Source of the DNA: an uncultured Ruminococcus sp.
GTDB taxonomy: Bacteria; Bacillota; Clostridia; Oscillospirales; CAG-272
Direction of reading: 5' to 3'
Length of the DNA stretch: 64,000 bases
Assembly: GCA_902782445.1 (NCBI GenBank)
Contig: CACZNC010000024.1
Coordinates: 1-64,000 of the forward strand
The notes below the pieces were generated by a model. The model was given only the letters and a program-made list of their open reading frames with translations, made no database searches and was not told the origin of the DNA. Shown here in pieces: positions 44,726 to 53,573 of the stretch; the stretch's first letter is position 1, and each line of letters begins with the position of its first letter. Position numbers and translations under genes: made by a program.

Positions 44726-46180
44726 TCACTCCTCCTCTTCCCGGGCTGTCACGAGCCACGATCCGCCGCCGTGCTTGGTCACCCGGTCCAGCCCGCAGCC
44801 CGTCTTTTCCGCGATCAGAGCGGCGACGCGGGGAGAGCAGAACCCGCCCTGACAGCGTCCCATCCCGGCGCGCAGTCTCTTCTTCATCATGTCCACCGTC
44901 ACGGCCGGGATCGGAGCGGAGAGCATGTCGAGCAGATCCCCCTCCGTCACGGTCTCGCACCGGCAGACGATCTTGCCGTAGGCCGGATCCGCTTTCGCTC
45001 TCTCCGCCTTCTCCCCGGGGGAGAGCCGGTTGAACTGGACGTGATTGCCGTCCTTCCGGCGGGTGGGGATATAGTCTTTTTTGTCTTCGAGGACGAGCCC
45101 CGCCTCTTCCAGAAGCCCCGCCAGGTATTCCGCCGTCGCCGGGGAGGAGGCGAATCCGGGGGACTCCACGCCCACCGCATGGATCACGCCCGGAAGCTGT
45201 TCCGACCGTTTCAGATAGAAGTCGTACTGATTCGGGGTGGAGCGCACGCCCGCGAAGGAGGTGATCGCCATGTTCATGGGGACGTTCGGCATGATCCGCC
45301 GGGCCCCCGCCGTGATCTCCGCGAGCCCTTCCGCCGTGGTGGAGCGGTCGTCCGCGTCTCCGATGGCGTAGGCGTTGGGTCCGACGATCAGGTTCCCGTC
45401 CACCGTGGGGCTGACGAGGATCCCCTTGCCCCGGTCCGAAGGGCAGACGAAAAGGGTGGAGTTCGCCAGATTCCCGCAGACCTTGTCGAGAATGAAGTAT
45501 TCGCCGCGCCGCGGGGTGATCTCGATGGGGAAGTCCCGCTCCCCGAGGATCGAGGCGACTTCGGCCGAGTGCACGCCCGCGCAGTTGACGACGTACTTCG
45601 CCCGGATGGCCTTCTTCCCGTCCGTCACGGCATAGACGCCGTCTTCATACGCGCATCCCGAGACTTTGAAATTCAGATAAAAATCGACGCCGTTCGTGAC
45701 CGCGTTGTCGGCGGCGGCGATGGTGATGCCGTAGGGGCAGGTGATGGCGGCCGACGGAGCCCAGAGGGAATGGGTCGCCTCGGGGGATACGTTCGGCTCC
45801 ATCGCCCGGAGCCTGTCCGCCCCGATGATCTCGAGCCCTTCGACTCCGTTTGCGATCCCGCGGCGGTACAGTTCTTCGAGCATCGGCAGATCCGCGTCCC
45901 CGAATCCGATCACGTGGGACCCGACGGGCTTGCATTCGACGCCGAGCTGGGCAGAGAGCCGCTTCATCAGTTTGTTCCCGCGGACGTTGAGCTTCGCCTT
46001 GAGGGTCCCGGGCTTCGCGTCGTAGCCCGCGTGGACGATGGCGGAATTTGCGGCTGTCGCGCCCGTCGCCACGTCGGATGCGGCTTCGGCAACGGCGACC
46101 CGGACGTTTTTCGCCGAGAGCAGACGCGCGGTCATGACGCCCGTACATCCCGCGCCGACGATCAGTACATCGTAAAGCAT
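44726..46180 (-). CDS. GlpA-like FAD oxidoreductase with BFD-type [2Fe-2S] domain
   Basis: The 484-aa protein has an N-terminal FAD-binding DAO fold (YDVLIVGAGCTGVMTARLL, then TGATAANSAIVHAGYDAKPGT) as in GlpA and L-2-hydroxyglutarate or glycerol-3-phosphate dehydrogenases. The C-terminal part (about 400-460) carries CRCET and GRCQGGFCSP, the four Cys of a BFD-like [2Fe-2S] domain. Such proteins act with the two downstream genes as a three-part dehydrogenase. Glycerol-3-phosphate is the likely but unproven substrate, and no glpK or glpF lies nearby. The ATG at 46180 has only a weak ribosome site. Its promoter is 46286-46258. Confidence 0.87.
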   Translation of the reverse strand: MLYDVLIVGAGCTGVMTARLLSAKNVRVAVAEAASDVATGATAANSAIVHAGYDAKPGTLKAKLNVRGNKLMKRLSAQLGVECKPVGSHVIGFGDADLPMLEELYRRGIANGVEGLEIIGADRLRAMEPNVSPEATHSLWAPSAAITCPYGITIAAADNAVTNGVDFYLNFKVSGCAYEDGVYAVTDGKKAIRAKYVVNCAGVHSAEVASILGERDFPIEITPRRGEYFILDKVCGNLANSTLFVCPSDRGKGILVSPTVDGNLIVGPNAYAIGDADDRSTTAEGLAEITAGARRIMPNVPMNMAITSFAGVRSTPNQYDFYLKRSEQLPGVIHAVGVESPGFASSPATAEYLAGLLEEAGLVLEDKKDYIPTRRKDGNHVQFNRLSPGEKAERAKADPAYGKIVCRCETVTEGDLLDMLSAPIPAVTVDMMKKRLRAGMGRCQGGFCSPRVAALIAEKTGCGLDRVTKHGGGSWLVTAREEEE

Positions 46181-46257
46181 GTTGAGAATACCGTCCTGTT
46201 CCGGCTCCCGTCCCGGGGAATGGTCCTCCCGGAGCCCGGACGCCGTGATTCACGGAC

Positions 46258-46286
46258 AGTATAGCACAATTGCCGCCCCATTACAA
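46258..46286 (-). promoter_or_regulatory. Promoter of the flavoprotein operon
   Basis: Minus strand: TTGTAA (46286-46281), a 17-nt spacer and TATACT (46263-46258), about 75 bp upstream of the first ATG. Confidence 0.8.
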
Positions 46287-46502
46287 GAAGCCGGGCGAAG
46301 TTTTTAGAGGTTTCTCGGCGGGAGGGGACGGAAAACCGCGCGTTTCCCTCCGAATCCGTGAACTCCCTTCCGGGATTCTGTAAATTTTTTTCCATCCGCT
46401 CCACGGTTTCTCTTTGATTTGGTATAATAATCTGACGGGTTGCGCGAATCTCCGGGGAAGGGGAAAAAGAACGAAAAAATCGCAATGTTCATGAAATCCC
46501 CC
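46287..46502. other. Divergent intergenic region
   Basis: No gene is evident between the divergent flavoprotein and MoxR operons. A second plus-strand TATAAT lies at 46423-46428 with an extended TTGG upstream but no good -35. Confidence 0.35.
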
Positions 46503-46531
46503 TTGTAATTCCGCCGGAGATATGATAAAAT
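46503..46531 (+). promoter_or_regulatory. Promoter for the MoxR-DUF58-transglutaminase operon
   Basis: TTGTAA (46503-46508), a 17-nt spacer and TAAAAT (46526-46531), about 50 bp before the MoxR gene. Confidence 0.65.
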
Positions 46532-46579
46532 ACACTCAGAACTCGCTATAACCGTAAAAAAGGATAATCTAACGGAAGG

Positions 46580-47590
46580 ATGCGGTCCGAAAGCAGCCGC
46601 GCAAGCACTATGGCAAACGAAAACGAAAGCAGAATCTCCGTCCCCGAGAGCTCCTACAAGGCGGCGCAGGCTCTCATCTCCGAAGTCGAGAAGGTCGTCA
46701 TCGGCAAGCACAACGAGATCGTCCTCCTCGTCACCGCCATGCTCTCCGGCGGCCATGTCCTGATCGAGGACGTCCCCGGCACCGGCAAGACCACTCTTGC
46801 GGCAGCCCTCGCCCGTTCCGCGGGTCTGGACTTCAACCGCGCCCAGTTCACCCCGGACGTTATGGCCTCCGATATCACGGGCTTCAACGTCTACAACCGC
46901 CAGAAGGAAATGTTCGAGTTCCGCGAGGGCCTCGTCATGACGAACATCCTGCTCGCGGACGAAATCAACCGCGCCTCCCCGAAGACCCAGTCCGCTCTTC
47001 TGGAGGCGATGGAAGAGGCGAAGGTCACCGTCGACGGCACGACCTACCGGGTCCCGGATCCCTTCATGGTCATCGCGACCCAGAACCCCACCGGCTACGT
47101 CGGCACCTATCCCCTGCCGGAAGCGCAGATGGACCGTTTCGCCATCCGCCTTTCCATGGGCTACCCCACCGAAGAGGAAGAGGTCAGCATCATCACCGAC
47201 CGCCGCGGCATCAACCCCCTCGAGAAGGTCAACCCCGTCACCAGCGTCGAGACCATCCGGGGCATCCGCGCGGCCTGCCAGCAGATCGCCCTCGAACCCG
47301 AGATCTGCCGCTACATCGTCCGCCTCGTCCACGCTACGAGAAAGTCCCCGAAGCTCTCCCTCGGCGCCTCCCCCCGCGCTTCCCTGCTGCTCATGAAACT
47401 CTCGCAGGCCTACGCGTTCCTCAGAGGCCGGGATTACGTGCTTCCCGAGGATATCGCGTTCGTGTTCGCCCCCGGCATCGCGCACCGTATCGTGCTGAGC
47501 CAGGAGGCCCGCCTCAACCGCGAGACCCAGAACGACATTCTCGGCGAGATCCTGCGCACCGTCGAGGCCCCCTTCAAGACCAAGAGATAA
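46580..47590 (+). CDS. MoxR-family AAA+ ATPase
   Basis: MoxR ATPases are AAA+ proteins that act as chaperones with DUF58/VWA partners. The 336-aa sequence has Walker A IEDVPGTGKTTLA, Walker B ILLADEINRASPKTQSALLEAMEE and sensor ATQNPTGYVGTYPLPEAQMDRF, all typical of the MRP branch. The start is uncertain: ATG 46580 gives ten more residues than ATG 46610 (MANENESR), and neither has a good ribosome site. DUF58 and transglutaminase genes follow, the standard arrangement of this system. Confidence 0.92.
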   Translation: MRSESSRASTMANENESRISVPESSYKAAQALISEVEKVVIGKHNEIVLLVTAMLSGGHVLIEDVPGTGKTTLAAALARSAGLDFNRAQFTPDVMASDITGFNVYNRQKEMFEFREGLVMTNILLADEINRASPKTQSALLEAMEEAKVTVDGTTYRVPDPFMVIATQNPTGYVGTYPLPEAQMDRFAIRLSMGYPTEEEEVSIITDRRGINPLEKVNPVTSVETIRGIRAACQQIALEPEICRYIVRLVHATRKSPKLSLGASPRASLLLMKLSQAYAFLRGRDYVLPEDIAFVFAPGIAHRIVLSQEARLNRETQNDILGEILRTVEAPFKTKR

Positions 47591-47638
47591 CCCGCGCCCC
47601 CTCCCCTGAAATCCAGTCATGAAAGAAACGGGCCAAAC

Positions 47639-49339
47639 ATGGATACTATCAAAAAAAGACCGCTCGTGAAATTCCGGCGGCCGGCGATTCTGTACGCGCT
47701 TCTGCTCGTTTTCGCGCTGATCTTCACCCAGGCGCTCCGGGCGACCGCTTCCGCCGTGCTGTTCTGGTTCCTCGTGCTGCTCCCGATCCTCTCCATTATT
47801 TACGTGCTTGTGGGAAAGGCGCTGATCCGCATCTACGTCAGCTCCGACATCACGAAGGTGGAGAAGATGCAGCCGGTCAACTACGAGCTGCGCATCATCA
47901 ACGCCTCCCCCTTCGCCTATCCCTTCATCGAAGCGGTGGTGAGCGTCCCCCAGCCCGACGGCGTGCGCTGTACCGAACAGTCCCTGACCATGAGCCTCTC
48001 CCCCCTCGGGAGCTACATCGTCAATCACGAGACCTCCTTCCGGTACCGCGGCACCTATGAGATCGGCGTCCGCTGTCTCTATATCTCCGACTTCCTCGGG
48101 CTCTTCGCGATCCGGCTGGACGTGGACATCTACCAGAACGTCATGGTCTTCCCGCGGAAGCTCGGGATGGAAATGAAGATGGCGACCTCCGCCACCGATA
48201 TTCCGAACGACGCGGCGAAGCTGGTGTTCTCCACCGAAAAGGCCGAGATCAGCAATATCCGCGAATACGTCCCCGGCGACAGCCTGAAAAGCATTCACTG
48301 GAAGCTTTCCTCCAAGGCGGTGGACGGGACTCTGATGGTGAAGGACTTCAACACCAACACCTCCCAGTCCGTCTATATGCTCTGCGACTTCTCCCGCGCC
48401 ATCCCGCCGGAGGTCTTCGAGGACGAAAGCGCGAGAGCGGAGCGGGAAAAGGCCGAACGCGAAGCCGCCCGCAAGACTCCCGACCGCCATGTCAAGCTGA
48501 AGGCCGCCAAGCCCGACAAGGAAGCGAGAAAGGCCGAGGCCGCCAAAAAGAAAGCTCTGAAACGCGCCCGGGCCGGCATGGGATCCTCCGAAGTCGCCAC
48601 GGCCGCCATGATCGACGACCTGATCGACAGCGCCGCCGGATCGAAGAGCGCGCCCCGTCAGAAGAAGGAGAGAAAATCTTTCTTCCATAAAAAACAGGCT
48701 CCCGCCGAAGACGCCGAGACCGCGGCCGCGAAAGCCGAGGAGAACGCGAAGAAGCTGCGGGACGCCGAAACCCAGGCTGCCCTCGCCATCGGCGGCATCA
48801 TCAAACCGGAATACGCCCCCGACATGGACGAGTTCTGCGCGGACGGCGTGGTGGAAATGTCCATCGCGGCCGTTCTCAACGAGCTCCGCAACGGGAACGA
48901 CGTCACCATGATCTGGGCGGACCGGAGACAGGAAGGCGGGATCGCGGCGGTCCAGCTCACCTGCCCGGAGGACTTCGACGCGGTGTACCCCGTCTTCTCG
49001 ACGACCCCGCCGACCTCCGAGAAGGAGAACGTCACGAGCCTGCTCCCGCTCATCACCGAATCCCTCAACGTCACCATCCGCATCTGCACCTCCAACCTGG
49101 ACCCGCTGTCTCTCAACCGGTACAGCGCGATCCCCGGGCTCTTCGGCGGAGCGGGGACCGGGTGCGTGGCGGAAGTGCTGCTCTTCAATCCCGAGGAGCG
49201 GTATGAGGACGTGAAGATCCGCCGGGAATACGTCGAAATGAGCCGCATCCGCCTCGCGCAGGACGGCGTCGATCTGACGGAGCTGACGGCCGTGAAGGAT
49301 GAAAACGGCCATTACAGCCTCCGCCGCGCGAACCACTGA
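47639..49339 (+). CDS. DUF58 protein with charged insertion
   Basis: The 566-aa protein starts with two membrane helices (about 16-32 and 39-60), then a beta-rich region and the DUF58 core with YVPGDSLKSIHWKLSSKA (about 207-225) and a VWA-like MLCDFSRAIP strand. A Lys/Ala/Glu-rich insertion of about 130 residues (about 260-388) follows that strand. The fold then resumes with VVEMSIAAVLNELRNGNDVTMIW. DUF58 proteins are usually 300-440 aa, so the insertion accounts for most of the excess. It is second in the MoxR operon; such proteins work with MoxR ATPases, but the substrate is unknown. Confidence 0.85.
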   Translation: MDTIKKRPLVKFRRPAILYALLLVFALIFTQALRATASAVLFWFLVLLPILSIIYVLVGKALIRIYVSSDITKVEKMQPVNYELRIINASPFAYPFIEAVVSVPQPDGVRCTEQSLTMSLSPLGSYIVNHETSFRYRGTYEIGVRCLYISDFLGLFAIRLDVDIYQNVMVFPRKLGMEMKMATSATDIPNDAAKLVFSTEKAEISNIREYVPGDSLKSIHWKLSSKAVDGTLMVKDFNTNTSQSVYMLCDFSRAIPPEVFEDESARAEREKAEREAARKTPDRHVKLKAAKPDKEARKAEAAKKKALKRARAGMGSSEVATAAMIDDLIDSAAGSKSAPRQKKERKSFFHKKQAPAEDAETAAAKAEENAKKLRDAETQAALAIGGIIKPEYAPDMDEFCADGVVEMSIAAVLNELRNGNDVTMIWADRRQEGGIAAVQLTCPEDFDAVYPVFSTTPPTSEKENVTSLLPLITESLNVTIRICTSNLDPLSLNRYSAIPGLFGGAGTGCVAEVLLFNPEERYEDVKIRREYVEMSRIRLAQDGVDLTELTAVKDENGHYSLRRANH

Positions 49340-49368
49340 CCGAATCGTATCAATTAAAGAGGAAACTC

Positions 49369-52300
49369 ATGGATAAAGTATCGAAGAAATCCAAATCCGG
49401 GCTGTTCTCCGGGGGGCTCTTCGGACGGAGGAAGGGCGAAACCCTGCAGGAGAAGATCGACGCGGCGCAGAAGAAGCAGGCGAGAGCCAGAGCCGAATCC
49501 ACCCTCGCGCCCGTCACCGTCTCTCCCGCCGCCTCCATGACGAAGGCCTATACCGCCGTCGGGATGCTGTTCCGGACCCTGACCCTCTTCATGGGCGTGT
49601 TCGGGCTCAACCTCTTTCTGTGCGACGCGGCGAAGATCGTCATCCTGAACGGCGCGAAGGCCGAAGACATCACGCTCTCCGCCGGATTCATCGCCCTCTG
49701 GAGCGCGATCGTCACCGTGTTCGTGATGGCGGTGTCCCTGCATAAGATCAGCCGTGCCCTCTCGCCCGTCCTTGCCCTCGGCGGGATCGCGGCCTACCTC
49801 TTCTCCGCCTACCCGGATCCCATCGGATACGCGAAGGAGGCGTTCCGGTGCGCGAAGGACCTCGTTTTCTCGAACATGGCCTCCGCCGGATACACCACCT
49901 ATATGCAGTACATCTCGGAGGAGCCCTTCACCTATCCGAGGGAGGAACTGCTCCGCTTTGCCGTCGCTTCGGTGATCGTGGTCTCGGGCCTGCTGCTCGG
50001 GCTGTTCATGGCGAAGCGCGTGCGGGCGTGGGGCGCGGCTCTGATCTGCGCCGTGTACATGATCCCCGTGTTCATGTTCAACATCACCCGCTCGAACAAG
50101 GGCCTGGCCTGCGTGCTGGTCTTTATCTGCGGAGCCGTCGCTCTCTGCCTCTTCGACTGCATCTACGGCGGAGTTTTCGCCGCGCGCAAAGCGAAGAAGG
50201 AAGCGAAAAAAGCGAAAAAGCTCGCGAGGAAGCAGGCGAAGAAGGACGCGAAAACCGCCCGCCGGAACCTGAAAAACACCGCCACCGCCGCCTACAACGA
50301 TACCCTCGCCGCCGGAGCTCCCGTCGCCGCCGCGAAGAAGGCCAGAGCCGCCGTCTACGCCCGGGCGAAGAAGGAAGCGGAAGCGGCAGAGAAGGCGGCG
50401 AAACAGGCGAAGATTGCCGCGAAACAGGCAAAGATCGAGGCGAAGAAAGCCGCCCGAGAAGAGAAAAAGGCCGCCCGCCTCGCCGCGAAGGAGCAGAAGA
50501 AGGCCATCCGCGCCCGCTCCGCCGCTCTGAAGCGGACCCAGAAGAAGACCAAGACGACGAACGAGGAAGAGGCCGCCGCCATCTCCGCCCTGAAAAAGGA
50601 CGCGAGAGACGCCGCGAAAGCCGTCCGCGCGAAGAAGAACGCGCCCGAAGTCGCGGCCTTCAAGACCCGGGCCGCCTCCGGTTACGCCGGTGCCATGGCC
50701 ATGCTGATCGCCTTCCTCGCGATCTGGCTCCCCCTGGCGGCCGTGCAGAAGAATTTCCCCATCATCAAGGTCATCAACAACCGGATGCAGCTGGTCCGCA
50801 CCTATGTCACCGCCTACCTCATGGGCGACGACGTGGACCTGAACTCCCTCGCCATGTACGGCGGCGTCGCGGAACTCAACCCCCGCAACGTGGACTTCAA
50901 CACCCCCCAGTACACCGGCCAGCGTCTGTTCCGGGCGGAAGCCAGCTATGCCGCGCCCGTCTACATGAGAAGCTGGATCGGCTCGAAGTACGACCTCGAG
51001 ACCGACTTCTGGTCCTCCGCCGACGCGGAAGAGGTCATCGCCTACCGCGAACGCTTCGGGTCCTCCTACACGCCGGACAATATCTCCTACTATTTCGCCA
51101 AGTACGTCTATCCCTCCGCCCTCGAGATCAACAAGGTCGACCAGTACCGCAACGTGGACAACTTCGGTTTCCGCGTCTTCCAGGTCCACGTGGAACGGAT
51201 GAGCGGCACCTCAAAGATCCTGTTCGTCCCGTCGATCCTGAACGCGGGGCTGGGCATCATGGAGCGCGGATCCCTCGAGAAGACCCCGAAGAAGTACTCC
51301 GCCTACTACGACGGCATCTACTCCTCCCGGTTCTTCGAAGAGGGAAGCACCTATTCCGTCTCCTCCTTCAACCCGGTCATGAAGCACCCGGATCTCGCCG
51401 AGAACTTCGAGGGATCCATCTGGTACTACAACCGCGCGAAGATCTACGCCGAGACCATCAACATCATCGAGAGTGAGATCGCCGGGAACCTCCTCTACAA
51501 AGAGGACCGGGAATACACCTACGACACGCCCCTCGGCACCATCGCCCTCACCGGATCCGACCTCACCTTCCTCGCCGATCAGTTCGAGGCGGAGTGCGAG
51601 GCCCACGGATACAAGTACAAGTCCGACCAGCTCGTGACGATGTACCTCGGCATGACCTCCGGCGAGCGCAAGACCTTCATGAACGCCTTCGAGAAGGAGA
51701 TCGACTACCGCGATTACACCGAGACCACCTACCGCACGACCTTCGGTTCCGAAAAGATCGCCGCCCTGGCGGATCAGATCCTCGCGGACGCCGGGATCGT
51801 GAAGGGCGAAAAATACGAGCACGACAAGTCCTACCTCACGACGAAGAACGAAAACCAGATCAAGCGCATGACAAACCTCGAAAAGTACGGCAACGTCACG
51901 GATTCGTGGTTCACCGACGCCCAGACCGGGGAGACCGTTCCGCGCCATAAGGCGATCATGGCGGTGCTCAACTATCTCCGGAACAACTACACCTACACCC
52001 TCGACCCCGAAGTCGAGCAGGAACCGGTCTTCGATGAGAACGGCCTGCCCGTGCTGGACGAAGAGGGCAATCCCGTCACGCAGGACCATGTCGAAGCGGA
52101 CTCCAACCTCGAGGCCTTCCTCTTTGAGGTGAAGCAGGGCTACTGCGTCCACTTCGCCACCTCCGCCGTCGCGCTTCTGAGAGAGCTCGGATTCGCGGTC
52201 CGCTACGACGAGGGCTATATCGCCGCCAACTGGAACCGGACCTACGACCCCGAAGCTGTCTCCACCTACCGGACCAGCGTCCGCGACTACGACGCCCATT

Positions 52301-52977
52301 CCTGGGTCGAGGTCTACTACCCCTCGATGGGCTGGATCATGTACGAAGTGACCCCGTCCTACATGGCGGAGATGTACGATCCCAACACCGCGGAGTCCTC
52401 GGGCAGCTCTTCCGGCATCGACCAGTCGAAGGTCACCGTCCGTCCTCCGGAAGAGACCGCGCCCGTCGAGGATATCGCCCTCGGCAGCTCCGAAGAGATC
52501 GACTACACCCCGTTCATCATCGCGGGGAGCATCATCCTCGGTGCGATCGTCGTGTTCGCCGCCGTCTGGACAATCCTCAAGATCCGCGCGGACAAGGCCA
52601 TCTACAAGCGGAGAAAGCTCGTGGAAGACGCCACCTCCGAACTGAAATATCAGGCGGGTGAGACGGATATCCACACCTCCGCGAGAGCCATCACCGACTG
52701 CATCTTTGACGTCTTCGCGGGCCTCGGCTGTCCTCCCGAAACGGGCGAGCTTCCGACGGAATACGCACAGAGGATCAACGGCAACTACGCCGATATCTCG
52801 AAGCACCGCATCACCGACGTCATGGACATCATCGAAAAGGAGGAGTTCGGCGGGACCGTCAGCTTCCGCGAACTCGGCCAGCTTGCGGAATACCTCAAGG
52901 AGATTCAGAACTCCGTCTACGCGGCCCTGCCTCTCGGCGAGAAGTTCCGGATGCGGTATCTCCTCAACGTCGTGTAA
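49369..52977 (+). CDS. Large membrane transglutaminase-like protein (TgpA type)
   Basis: The 1202-aa protein begins with several membrane helices (about 55-120, 195-220 and 225-265). A very Lys/Ala-rich cytoplasmic segment (about 270-425, AKKEAKKAKKLARKQAKKDA and similar) follows and is predicted coiled coil. Another helix (about 440-460) precedes a large outer domain. The transglutaminase core is at about 920-1000: KQGYCVHFATSAVALLRELG with the Cys, DAHSWVEVYY with the His, and the Asp in a following strand. One more membrane helix (1048-1070) and a cytoplasmic DUF4129-like tail end it. It is third in the MoxR-DUF58 operon. No known substrate. Confidence 0.87.
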   Translation: MDKVSKKSKSGLFSGGLFGRRKGETLQEKIDAAQKKQARARAESTLAPVTVSPAASMTKAYTAVGMLFRTLTLFMGVFGLNLFLCDAAKIVILNGAKAEDITLSAGFIALWSAIVTVFVMAVSLHKISRALSPVLALGGIAAYLFSAYPDPIGYAKEAFRCAKDLVFSNMASAGYTTYMQYISEEPFTYPREELLRFAVASVIVVSGLLLGLFMAKRVRAWGAALICAVYMIPVFMFNITRSNKGLACVLVFICGAVALCLFDCIYGGVFAARKAKKEAKKAKKLARKQAKKDAKTARRNLKNTATAAYNDTLAAGAPVAAAKKARAAVYARAKKEAEAAEKAAKQAKIAAKQAKIEAKKAAREEKKAARLAAKEQKKAIRARSAALKRTQKKTKTTNEEEAAAISALKKDARDAAKAVRAKKNAPEVAAFKTRAASGYAGAMAMLIAFLAIWLPLAAVQKNFPIIKVINNRMQLVRTYVTAYLMGDDVDLNSLAMYGGVAELNPRNVDFNTPQYTGQRLFRAEASYAAPVYMRSWIGSKYDLETDFWSSADAEEVIAYRERFGSSYTPDNISYYFAKYVYPSALEINKVDQYRNVDNFGFRVFQVHVERMSGTSKILFVPSILNAGLGIMERGSLEKTPKKYSAYYDGIYSSRFFEEGSTYSVSSFNPVMKHPDLAENFEGSIWYYNRAKIYAETINIIESEIAGNLLYKEDREYTYDTPLGTIALTGSDLTFLADQFEAECEAHGYKYKSDQLVTMYLGMTSGERKTFMNAFEKEIDYRDYTETTYRTTFGSEKIAALADQILADAGIVKGEKYEHDKSYLTTKNENQIKRMTNLEKYGNVTDSWFTDAQTGETVPRHKAIMAVLNYLRNNYTYTLDPEVEQEPVFDENGLPVLDEEGNPVTQDHVEADSNLEAFLFEVKQGYCVHFATSAVALLRELGFAVRYDEGYIAANWNRTYDPEAVSTYRTSVRDYDAHSWVEVYYPSMGWIMYEVTPSYMAEMYDPNTAESSGSSSGIDQSKVTVRPPEETAPVEDIALGSSEEIDYTPFIIAGSIILGAIVVFAAVWTILKIRADKAIYKRRKLVEDATSELKYQAGETDIHTSARAITDCIFDVFAGLGCPPETGELPTEYAQRINGNYADISKHRITDVMDIIEKEEFGGTVSFRELGQLAEYLKEIQNSVYAALPLGEKFRMRYLLNVV

Positions 52978-53106
52978 GCGGATAGGTCCCGCTTGCGATC
53001 CAGAACCAACACGTACAGACTGTCGCGTCTTTCGAAATCCGGGAGGCGCGGCAGTCCCGTTCCTTCCCGGGCAGATTCCCCGGGACTGCAGGTATCAGAA
53101 AAGCAG

Positions 53107-53526
53107 ATGAGCACGCCTTCTCCCTCCCAGCTTTCCCCCTCCCGGCTCGCGTATCTCGGGGACACCGTCTACGAGCTCTGCGTCCGGGAACGTCTGGTCC
53201 GGCAGAATGCCCGCCGCCCGAGCATCGACGCCCTCGAATACGTCACCGCGAAGATCCAGTGCAGGGCCGCCGCCGTGATCCGTCCCCTGCTCAGCGAGGA
53301 GGAGGAGGATATCTTCCGCCGCGGGGCGAACATGGGGCACGCGAACATCCCGAAGTCCGCCACCCTCGCGGAATACAGAGCCGCTACCGGTCTCGAATGC
53401 CTCTTCGGCTGGCTCCGCCTCATGGGCCGCGACGACCGCATCCTCGCGCTGTTCGACGCCGCGTTCCCGGAGGAAGATCCTGAGGACGGAGCGGAGAAGG
53501 ACCCCGGGCGGGCGGAAGCCGAATGA
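53107..53526 (+). CDS. mrnC: Mini-ribonuclease III (MrnC)
   Basis: MrnC is an RNase III-like homodimer without a dsRNA-binding domain that matures 23S rRNA in Bacillota. The 139-aa sequence has AYLGDTVYELCVRERL with the catalytic Asp/Glu, RRGANMGHANIPKSATLAEYRAATGLECLFGWL with the second acidic site, and no other domain. Usual length is about 130-145. ATG 53107 is supported by homologues; the ribosome site is weak. homoserine dehydrogenase follows after 47 nt. Confidence 0.93.
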   Translation: MSTPSPSQLSPSRLAYLGDTVYELCVRERLVRQNARRPSIDALEYVTAKIQCRAAAVIRPLLSEEEEDIFRRGANMGHANIPKSATLAEYRAATGLECLFGWLRLMGRDDRILALFDAAFPEEDPEDGAEKDPGRAEAE

Positions 53527-53573
53527 GGCAATCTCCCCGCATAAACCGATTTCAGCAGTACAGAGAGGTCTAT

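Noticed and set aside
46423-46428. Second TATAAT as a main promoter for the MoxR operon
   Set aside because: No -35 of value at 16-18 nt; the promoter at 46503-46531 fits better.
46304-49336. Long minus-strand open frame opposite the MoxR and DUF58 genes
   Set aside because: It covers two well-identified plus-strand genes and a promoter, and its translation is low-complexity His/Asp/Gly-rich, as expected of an antisense shadow.
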